This document shows, one piece after another, positions 1 to 6,570 of a stretch of 6,570 nt of DNA. Both the position numbers and the translations under genes were made by a program. The DNA is taken from the NCBI GenBank assembly GCA_964235615.1, contig CAXSEE010000224.1:1-6570 (forward strand), given 5' to 3'. Source of the DNA: Lichenicoccus sp964235615. Its GTDB lineage: Bacteria > Pseudomonadota > Alphaproteobacteria > Acetobacterales > Acetobacteraceae. Below the pieces are notes generated by a model, which had not been told where the DNA came from, did no database searches, and saw only the letters and a list, made by a program, of their open reading frames with translations. Each line of letters opens with the position of its first letter. The first letter of the stretch is position 1.

Positions 1-2312
<2,312 letters not shown>

Positions 2313-2333
<21 letters not shown>

Positions 2334-2360
2334 GCGCGCCTGCGGCTCGATATAGCGCAT
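2313..2360 (-). repeat. Near-tandem duplication of the dnaE2 start region
   Basis: On the minus strand two 21-base segments, 2360-2340 and 2333-2313, match at 18 of 21 positions and lie 27 bases apart, so they are in frame. Both begin with ATG and encode MRYIEPQ and MRYIELQ. The result is two consecutive in-frame start codons with almost the same downstream sequence. The upstream copy has no ribosome-binding site that I can see; the downstream copy has a weak AGG. It may be a small local duplication that gave dnaE2 a second initiation site or a nine-residue extension. Confidence 0.7.
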
Positions 2361-2382
2361 CCGCAAACGCTAGCGGAGACGA

Positions 2383-2397
2383 GAACAAAAAGCGAAC
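2383..2397 (-). promoter_or_regulatory. SOS box (LexA operator) upstream of dnaE2
   Basis: On the minus strand the sequence reads GTTCGCTTTTTGTTC, an exact GTTC-N7-GTTC direct repeat, the consensus LexA-binding site of Alphaproteobacteria. It lies 22 bp before the upstream dnaE2 ATG (2360) and 49 bp before the family-like ATG (2333), the usual range for a promoter-overlapping operator. Regulation of dnaE2 by LexA is well established in this class. The site could also affect the divergent plus-strand genes, but nothing here shows that. Confidence 0.88.
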
Positions 2398-2420
2398 AAA
2401 TCTGCAGATGTAAAACAGGC

Positions 2421-2449
2421 TTGACATGATCTGGGGACAGCAGCATGAC
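2421..2449 (+). promoter_or_regulatory. Possible promoter for the plus-strand gene cluster
   Basis: A perfect TTGACA (-35) sits at 2421-2426. At 17-bp spacing the candidate -10 is CATGAC (2444-2449), which matches TATAAT at only three positions, so the assignment rests on the -35 alone. It lies between the SOS box and the DUF2306-type gene and points toward that gene. It overlaps the inverted repeat at 2441-2468. Confidence 0.3.
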
Positions 2450-2468
2450 AAGGATGCTTGTCATCCTG
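2441..2468. repeat. Inverted repeat / repetitive-extragenic-like element
   Basis: ATGACAAG (2445-2452) and CTTGTCAT (2457-2464) are perfect 8-bp arms around a 4-base loop. After one C-C mismatch the pairing continues with CAG (2441-2443) and CTG (2466-2468). The right side reads TGTCATCCTGAGCGAGG, which resembles a dispersed intergenic motif in many bacterial genomes that is often mistranslated as VILSEA or CHPER; both strings appear here in two reading frames. The hairpin is seen directly. Its identity as a dispersed repeat is inference from recall. Confidence 0.5.
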
Positions 2469-2471
2469 AGC

Positions 2472-2475
2472 GAGG
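2472..2475 (+). promoter_or_regulatory. Ribosome-binding site fixing the DUF2306-type start
   Basis: GAGG lies five bases before the ATG at 2481. The in-frame ATG at 2445 has no comparable site and falls inside the inverted repeat, so 2481 is the better start. Confidence 0.6.
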
Positions 2476-2480
2476 CAACG

Positions 2481-2882
2481 ATGCCGGATCTGGGACATGT
2501 GCATCTGATCGGCGCGTGGCTCGCGCTGGGCTGCGGACTGATCAACCCGCTCGCCCCGAAGGGCACGCGGGCGCATCGTGCCATCGGCTACGGGTTCGTG
2601 TTCTCGATGCTGCTGACCAATGCGGTCGCATTGTCGCTCTACCGGCTCAACGGTCGTTTCAACATGTTCCACGCCTATGCCCTGGTGAGCCTGGCGGCAA
2701 CCGTTGCGGCCCTGATGCCGGTGCTGCGGCACGCTCCCGGCTGGCTCGTGCGGCATCAGCGGGCGATGCAGGGGGCCTATATCGGGCTCTGCGCGGCTGC
2801 CGTGAACGAGATCCTGACTCGGATGATCTTGCAAGAGTGCAGCTGTCGCATCGAATATTCTGGAGTCTCAGCGCCTGCATAA
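2481..2882 (+). CDS. DUF2306-like four-helix membrane protein
   Basis: Small inner-membrane protein of 133 residues and unknown function. Four hydrophobic segments are visible at about residues 7-24, 34-54, 63-82 and 95-112. The histidine pattern is that of DUF2306-type proteins: His8 in the first helix, then AHRAIGYGFVFS (residues 31-42), FHAYAL at the start of helix three, and RHQRAM before helix four. The domain appears complete by about residue 115. The last 18 residues (ILQECSCRIEYSGVSAPA) look non-membrane and lie mainly on DNA that encodes the next gene in another frame. The ATG at 2481 is chosen because GAGG precedes it. It is the first gene of the plus-strand cluster and overlaps the next by 46 bp. 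Family assignment is by pattern only, and the C-terminal tail is doubtful. Confidence 0.72.
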   Translation: MPDLGHVHLIGAWLALGCGLINPLAPKGTRAHRAIGYGFVFSMLLTNAVALSLYRLNGRFNMFHAYALVSLAATVAALMPVLRHAPGWLVRHQRAMQGAYIGLCAAAVNEILTRMILQECSCRIEYSGVSAPA

Positions 2883-3170
2883 CCCTGGCCGTCATTATGT
2901 CAGGTGCTGCGATGGCACGACGCGGCAACCGGCCGTGCCGATCGTCCTTGGCCTGGTGCTGTTCGTGTTCATCCTGCGACAGATGGACGAGTTCCGGCGC
3001 CTGCTGAGCCTGTCCGCCTTTGCACTCTCGTCGGCCATCGTCGGCATCGTCGTCCATGGCTGGAGCCTGCTCGCGTTCGTCGGCGTCGGGGGCTGCGGCC
3101 GGTCTGGATCATGCCAGCTCAACTGCTCCTGTGGGGCGCGCTGATGCTCGCCGCCCGCCTGCTTCCGTGA
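2837..3170 (+). pseudogene. Small four-helix membrane protein, broken by two frameshifts
   Basis: Three adjacent reading frames together encode one plausible protein. Frame A begins at GTG 2837 with VQLSHRIFW, continues through a hydrophobic helix and reaches MARRGNRP. Frame B, from about 2935, gives VPIVLGLVLFVFILRQMDEF and a third helix ending FVGVGG. Frame C, from about 3090, gives LRPVWIMPAQLLLWGALML and ends AARLLP. Each junction needs one extra base: one near 2921-2937, the other at the five-G run 3088-3092. Restoring both makes 2837-3170 exactly 112 codons. The QMDEF-R-R stretch between helices two and three resembles small membrane proteins paired with compact XRE regulators. The stop overlaps the regulator's start (GTGA). 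It may be a decaying gene or the product of two base-deletion sequencing errors. Function unknown; the 2837 start is uncertain. Confidence 0.68.
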
Positions 3171-3355
3171 AGAACCGGCTTCCGGAGCTGCGCCGGGTGC
3201 GCGACTGGAGCCAGGCCGAGCTTGCCAGCCGGCTCGCGGTCTCCCGCCAGACCGTCAATGCGATCGAGACCGGACGCTATGACCCGAGCCTGCCGCTGGC
3301 TTTCGCCATCGCCGCCTTGTTCGAGTTGCGGATCGAGGAGATCTTCACGCCCTAA
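3167..3355 (+). CDS. Compact XRE-type helix-turn-helix transcriptional regulator
   Basis: A 62-residue DNA-binding protein made almost entirely of one Cro/C1-type HTH domain. RDWSQAELASRLAVSRQT (residues 12-29) covers the first helices and the turn, SRQTVNAIETGRYDPSL (26-42) contains the recognition helix and the family's conserved NxxExGxxxPSL pattern, and the tail FELRIEEIF is typical of the small regulators in this group. The GTG at 3167 overlaps the preceding stop as GTGA and has no clear ribosome-binding site, so translation probably depends on coupling to the upstream membrane gene. If the upstream frameshifts are real, ribosomes would stop early and coupling would be lost. The hydrolase gene follows after 19 bp. 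Targets unknown; autoregulation of the cluster is likely but not shown. The HTH call is secure. Confidence 0.9.
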   Translation: MKNRLPELRRVRDWSQAELASRLAVSRQTVNAIETGRYDPSLPLAFAIAALFELRIEEIFTP

Positions 3356-3364
3356 TCAACGGAT

Positions 3365-3368
3365 GGAG
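3365..3368 (+). promoter_or_regulatory. Ribosome-binding site fixing the hydrolase start
   Basis: GGAG lies six bases before the ATG at 3375. An alternative in-frame ATG at 3363 overlaps this motif and lacks its own site, so 3375 is preferred; the two starts differ by four residues. Confidence 0.65.
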
Positions 3369-3374
3369 CCGTGC

Positions 3375-4304
3375 ATGCATCCAGGCTGGGACATCCCGGG
3401 CAGCGGCCCGCTCGATCGCGCCTGCGAGATGATACTGGAGCGCATCGCCGGGCGCCCCGATTCGGAAGCGGGCGGCACATCGCTGGGCGGCATAGCCCCG
3501 CCGCTCGCAGAGGTGCGGGACCTGACCATCCCGGGACCGGGCGACCCCTTGCCGCTGCGGCTGTATCTGCCGCAGCCGCGCCGCAGCGCTGCCCTGCTGG
3601 TCTGGCTGCATGGCGGCGGGTTCGTCTCCGGTGGTCTCGACAGCCATGACGTGCAGCTCCGCGGCCTTGCGGACTCCGCCGGCTGCGCGGTGCTGGCGGT
3701 CGATTATCGCCTGGCCCCGTTCCATCCCTGGCCGGCGGCGACGCAGGATGCGCATGCTGCCCTGATCTGGGCGTCGGCCCATGCGCGCGAACTGGGCGCC
3801 GATCCGGACCGGCTCGCCGTGGGGGGCGACAGCGCCGGCGGCAACCTCGCGGCCGTGGCGGCCATGATGTGCCGCGACCGCGGCGGTCCCAAGCTCTCCC
3901 TGCAGATCCTGGTCTATCCCGATGGTGACGCCCGGCGCGGCTTCAATCACGATAGTTGGCGGGAGCATGACGGGCGGGTCCTGGAGCGCGGCAGCAAGGA
4001 CCACACGCTCGACCAGTATCTTCCCGGCGACATCGACCGCAACCAGCCGCATGTCTCGCCGGCCCTGTCACCCGTCGCCGCCCTGCGCGGCCTGGCGCCG
4101 GCGCTGGTGCTGACCGCCGAGTTCGATCCGCAGCGCGACGAGGGCGAGCTCTATGCCGCCAGGCTGCGCGAGGCAGGCGTGCCGGTGTCGCTCACGCGCT
4201 ATCCCGGCATGATCCACGGCTTCTGGCAGAAGGGCGGTCTGCTCGCGCAGGCTGGCCAGGCAAACCGGCAGATCGCGGAGGCGTTGGCTGACCCGCCGGG
4301 TTGA
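3375..4304 (+). CDS. HSL-family alpha/beta-hydrolase (carboxylesterase/lipase-like)
   Basis: A 309-residue esterase of the hormone-sensitive-lipase (bacterial family IV) group, which hydrolyses short- or medium-chain acyl esters; the substrate cannot be told from sequence. HGGGFVSGG (residues 79-87) is the oxyanion-hole motif. DYRLAP (110-115) follows. GDSAGGN (151-157) carries the nucleophile Ser153. DPQRDEG (251-257) supplies the acid Asp251, and GMIHGFW supplies His281, so the triad is complete. Length is normal for the family. No signal peptide is visible, so a cytoplasmic enzyme is expected. The insert GDARRGFNHDSWREHDGR (residues 187-204) lies in the cap-facing part and may shape the substrate pocket. 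It lies 19 bp after the HTH gene on the same strand and is likely co-transcribed with it. Family and catalytic residues are secure; physiological role unknown. Confidence 0.93.
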   Translation: MHPGWDIPGSGPLDRACEMILERIAGRPDSEAGGTSLGGIAPPLAEVRDLTIPGPGDPLPLRLYLPQPRRSAALLVWLHGGGFVSGGLDSHDVQLRGLADSAGCAVLAVDYRLAPFHPWPAATQDAHAALIWASAHARELGADPDRLAVGGDSAGGNLAAVAAMMCRDRGGPKLSLQILVYPDGDARRGFNHDSWREHDGRVLERGSKDHTLDQYLPGDIDRNQPHVSPALSPVAALRGLAPALVLTAEFDPQRDEGELYAARLREAGVPVSLTRYPGMIHGFWQKGGLLAQAGQANRQIAEALADPPG

Positions 4305-4307
4305 TCT

Positions 4308-4323
4308 AAACCAGGTCTGGTTT
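4308..4323. repeat. 16-bp palindrome before the FKBP gene
   Basis: AAACCAG and CTGGTTT form perfect 7-bp arms around a central GT. The palindrome fills much of the 34-bp gap between the hydrolase stop and the FKBP start, ending directly before the GGGAG (4324-4328) that serves as the FKBP ribosome-binding site. The two-base centre is too tight for a stable RNA hairpin of full length, so a dimeric-protein binding site is as likely as an RNA structure. No T-run follows, so it is not a standard terminator. Confidence 0.55.
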
Positions 4324-4338
4324 GGGAGTATTGTCAGA

Positions 4339-4719
4339 ATGGCCGAGAACGAGCAGTCCGCCGAGACCCTGGTGACGATGCCTTCGGGTGTCCAGTATCG
4401 CGACGTTGTCGTCGGCGACGGGCCCGAGCCCGCGGCCGGCAAGAAGGTGACCGTGCACTATACCGGATGGCTCGACAACAACGGCCAGCCGGGGAAGAAA
4501 TTCGACAGCTCGCGCGATCGCGGCAGTCCGTTCAGCTTCACCCTGGGCATGCGCGAGGTGATCTCCGGTTGGGACCTCGGCGTCGCCACCATGCGTGTCG
4601 GCGGCCGGCGCACCCTGATCCTGACGCCGGACCATGGCTATGGCGCGCGTGGCGCCGGCGGCGTGATCCCGCCGAACGCGACGCTGATCTTCGACGTCGA
4701 ACTGCTCGGCGTCAGCTAG
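4339..4719 (+). CDS. FKBP-type peptidyl-prolyl cis-trans isomerase
   Basis: A 126-residue single-domain FKBP that speeds cis-trans isomerisation of Xaa-Pro bonds during protein folding. After a short polar N-terminus (residues 1-14) the domain resembles eukaryotic FKBP12 closely: VHYTGWL with Tyr41, FDSSRDRGSPFSF with Asp56, Phe65 and Phe67, REVISGWD with Glu73, Val74, Ile75 and Trp78, then GYGARG with Tyr101, and VIPPNATLIFDVELL with Ile110 and Phe118. These match the residues that line the FKBP active site and the FK506 pocket, so it should be active. There is no signal peptide or lipobox, which points to the cytoplasm. GGGAG ends ten bases before the ATG. The gene sits 34 bp after the hydrolase, so it could be read through from it or started from its own promoter. 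It converges with the ABC-F gene. Confidence 0.95.
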   Translation: MAENEQSAETLVTMPSGVQYRDVVVGDGPEPAAGKKVTVHYTGWLDNNGQPGKKFDSSRDRGSPFSFTLGMREVISGWDLGVATMRVGGRRTLILTPDHGYGARGAGGVIPPNATLIFDVELLGVS

Positions 4720-4728
4720 GCTCAGTTC

Positions 4729-6570
4729 CTAAGGCGGGGCGGTTTCGAGTTCCTCCTCGGCGAGCAGCCAGTCCTCCTCGGCCTGCGCCTGCTCGCGGGT
4801 GATGGCGGCAAGGCGGGTGTTGGCCTTGGTGATCTCGGCGGCCTTTCCGGGCAGATACATCGAGGGCTCGGCCAGACGCCGTTCGATCGCGGCGCGTTCC
4901 TCGGTCAGGCGGGTGATCAGTGTCTCGGCATCCTTGGCACGCTTGCGTATCGGCGCCTGGGCACGCCGTTGTTCGGCCCGCTCGCGACGGTCCGCCGAGC
5001 CGGAGGGCGCTTCTACCGGCCGTCCGGTGTCGCGGTTGGCGTTGCGGGCGCGCTCGACCAGCCAGGCGCGGTATTCAGCCATGTCGCCGTCGAACGGCTT
5101 GACCGTGCCGTCGCCGACCAGCCAGAGCCGGTCCGCCACCAGCTCGACCAGATGCGCGTCATGGCTGATCAGCAGCACCGCGCCGCCGAAATCCGCCAGC
5201 GCCCGCACCAGCGCCTCGCGGGCGTCGATGTCGAGATGGTTGGTCGGCTCGTCGAGGATCAGCAGTTGCGGGGCATCGCGCGTCGCCAGCGCCAGCAGCA
5301 GCCGCGCCTTCTCGCCGCCGGACAGGTCGCGCGTCGGCGTGCCGGCTCGATCCGCGTCGAGCCCGAAGCGCGCCAGTTGCGAGCGCAGCACGGTCGGCAG
5401 GGCGTCGGGCAGGGCGCGTGCCATGTGCGCGACCGGGCTCTCATGGGCCACCAGCTCCTCCGCCTGGTGCTGCGCGAAATAGCCCACGCGCAGTTGCCGC
5501 GCGTGCGCGAGCGAGCCGCGCATCGGGATCAGGCGCCCGGCGACCAGCTTGGCGAAGGTGGACTTGCCGTTGCCATTGGCGCCGAGCAGCGCGATCCGGT
5601 CGTCCATGTCGATGCGCAGCGACAAGCCGCTGAGGATGGTCCGGCCGTCATAGCCGGCATCGACCTGCTGCATGGTCAGCATCGGCGGCGCGAGCTGGGC
5701 CGGCTCGGGGAACTCGAACCGGGTCGGGGTGTCCTCGACCACGCTCTCGATGTCGGGCAGCCGCTCCAACGCCTTGAGCCGGGCCTGTGCCTGCCTCGCC
5801 TTGGTCGCCGAGGCGCGGAAGCGGTCGACATAGGACTGCATATGCGCCCGGCGCTGGGCGATCCGCTCGGCCGCACGGTTCTGCTGCAGGGCCTGCTCGG
5901 TGCGTATGCGGACGAACTCGTCATAGCCGCCCGGGGTGAGCGAGATCTTGCCGTGGTCGAGATGCGCGATCGCCTCCACCGCTCGGTCGAGCAGGGTGCG
6001 GTCGTGGCTGACGATCAGCGCCGCACCTGGGAAGCGGGACAGCCAGTTCTCCAGCCACATCGTCGCCTCGAGGTCGAGATGGTTGGTCGGCTCGTCGAGC
6101 AGCAGCAGGTCGGGGGCAAGGAACAGCGCCGTGGCCAGGGCGACGCGCATGCGCCAGCCGCCGGAGAACTCGTTGACGGCACGGGTCTGCGCCGCCGCGT
6201 CGAACCCGAGCCCGGCCAGGATGCTGGCGGCGCGCGCCGGTGCGCTGTCGGCACCGATCGCCAGCAGCCGCTCGTGGATGTCGGCGATGCGCGCGGGCTC
6301 TGACGCATGCTCGCTTTCGGCAAGCAGCGACGCGCGTTCGGTGTCGCCGTCCAGCACGGTCTGCAGCAGCGAGGCGTCCCCCGACGGCGCCTCCTGGCGG
6401 ATCCGCGCCATGCGTGCGCGCGACGACAGCCGGATCTCGCCGCCGTCGGGCGCGATGTCGCCGGCGATCGCTGCCAGCAGCGTGGACTTGCCGGCGCCGT
6501 TGCGTCCGAGCAGGCCGATCCGCCGCCCGGGCTCGACGGTGAGGTCGGCGGCGTCGAGCAGCGTGCGGCC
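4729..6570 (-). CDS. yheS: ABC-F family ATPase, YheS-like (N-terminus beyond window)
   Basis: Duplicated ATP-binding-cassette protein without membrane segments. ABC-F proteins bind the ribosomal E site and help translation past difficult sequences; this is not a transporter. 613 residues are visible; comparison with E. coli YheS suggests roughly 10-15 are missing at the right edge. Numbering visible residues, cassette one has Walker A GRNGAGKST (22-30), signature EFSGGWRMR (about 134-142), Walker B LLLLDEPTNHLD with Glu160, and His189. The inter-domain linker (about 215-300) contains the YheS-like MQSYVDRFRASATKARQAQ. Cassette two has GANGNGKST (330-338), LSGGEKAR (416-423), LLILDEPTNHLD with Glu441, and His470. 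A charged C-terminal coiled coil spans about 528-608. Both cassettes look competent for ATP hydrolysis. The ATG at 6411 lies inside cassette one and is not the start. Its stop is 9 bp from that of the FKBP gene. The YheS subgroup, rather than Uup, is a judgement from motif similarity. Confidence 0.94.
   Translation of the reverse strand, partial: GRTLLDAADLTVEPGRRIGLLGRNGAGKSTLLAAIAGDIAPDGGEIRLSSRARMARIRQEAPSGDASLLQTVLDGDTERASLLAESEHASEPARIADIHERLLAIGADSAPARAASILAGLGFDAAAQTRAVNEFSGGWRMRVALATALFLAPDLLLLDEPTNHLDLEATMWLENWLSRFPGAALIVSHDRTLLDRAVEAIAHLDHGKISLTPGGYDEFVRIRTEQALQQNRAAERIAQRRAHMQSYVDRFRASATKARQAQARLKALERLPDIESVVEDTPTRFEFPEPAQLAPPMLTMQQVDAGYDGRTILSGLSLRIDMDDRIALLGANGNGKSTFAKLVAGRLIPMRGSLAHARQLRVGYFAQHQAEELVAHESPVAHMARALPDALPTVLRSQLARFGLDADRAGTPTRDLSGGEKARLLLALATRDAPQLLILDEPTNHLDIDAREALVRALADFGGAVLLISHDAHLVELVADRLWLVGDGTVKPFDGDMAEYRAWLVERARNANRDTGRPVEAPSGSADRRERAEQRRAQAPIRKRAKDAETLITRLTEERAAIERRLAEPSMYLPGKAAEITKANTRLAAITREQAQAEEDWLLAEEELETAPP

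Noticed and set aside
2400..2409. A 10-bp palindrome, ATCTGCAGAT, beside the SOS box
   Set aside because: It is perfect but short, and no second copy or known operator was recognised; it could easily occur by chance.
2445..2480. A 12-codon N-terminal extension of the DUF2306-like protein from the ATG at 2445
   Set aside because: That ATG falls in the inverted repeat, has no ribosome-binding site, and the extension (MTRMLVILSEAT) looks like translated repeat. The ATG at 2481 has GAGG at proper spacing.
3345..4052. A 235-codon minus-strand frame opposite the hydrolase
   Set aside because: The plus strand encodes a complete HSL-family enzyme with its triad; the reverse frame is a codon-bias artefact.
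4716..4733. A possible shared terminator between the converging FKBP and ABC-F genes
   Set aside because: Only four base pairs (TAGG with CCTA) can form, around a seven-base loop, and no T-run follows on either strand.
4969..6303. A 444-codon plus-strand frame opposite the ABC-F gene
   Set aside because: It is antisense to two intact ATPase cassettes with Walker A, Walker B and signature motifs; the plus-strand product shows no domain.

Overview
The window is high-GC, densely coded DNA that looks chromosomal. An alphaproteobacterial origin is the best guess. The main support is a perfect GTTC-N7-GTTC SOS box, the alphaproteobacterial type of LexA site, upstream of dnaE2. The overall character of the proteins would suit an acetic-acid-bacterium-like lineage (Acetobacteraceae), but no rRNA or marker gene is present to prove it.

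Layout: (1) Bases 1-2333, minus strand: the N-terminal three quarters of dnaE2, the error-prone polymerase III alpha subunit, cut by the left edge. (2) Bases 2334-2480: a divergent control region with the SOS box, a near-tandem duplication of the dnaE2 start codon region, an inverted repeat resembling a dispersed extragenic repeat, and a possible plus-strand promoter. (3) Bases 2481-4304, plus strand: a compact cluster of a four-helix DUF2306-type membrane protein, a second small membrane protein whose reading frame is broken twice, a 62-residue XRE-type helix-turn-helix regulator translationally coupled to it, and an HSL-type alpha/beta-hydrolase with an intact catalytic triad. (4) Bases 4339-4719, plus strand: a cytosolic FKBP-type peptidyl-prolyl isomerase, with a 16-bp palindrome in front of it. 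(5) Bases 4729-6570, minus strand: a YheS-like ABC-F ATPase converging on the FKBP gene with 9 bp between stop codons, and missing only its first few residues at the right edge.

How the parts fit: dnaE2 belongs to the SOS mutagenesis response and carries its own LexA box. The regulator and its membrane partner form a familiar two-gene arrangement in which the small HTH protein is co-translated with a membrane protein; here the partner is frame-broken in the given sequence. The hydrolase follows the regulator by 19 bp and is probably co-transcribed. The FKBP and ABC-F proteins are housekeeping factors for protein folding and translation, with no obvious link to the rest.

I see no mobile element, CRISPR array, RNA gene or clearly new defence or biosynthetic system. 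The points most worth a second look are the twice-broken membrane gene, the doubled dnaE2 start, the SOS box on a dnaE2 that has no imuA/imuB directly upstream, and the repeat-like hairpin between the divergent genes.
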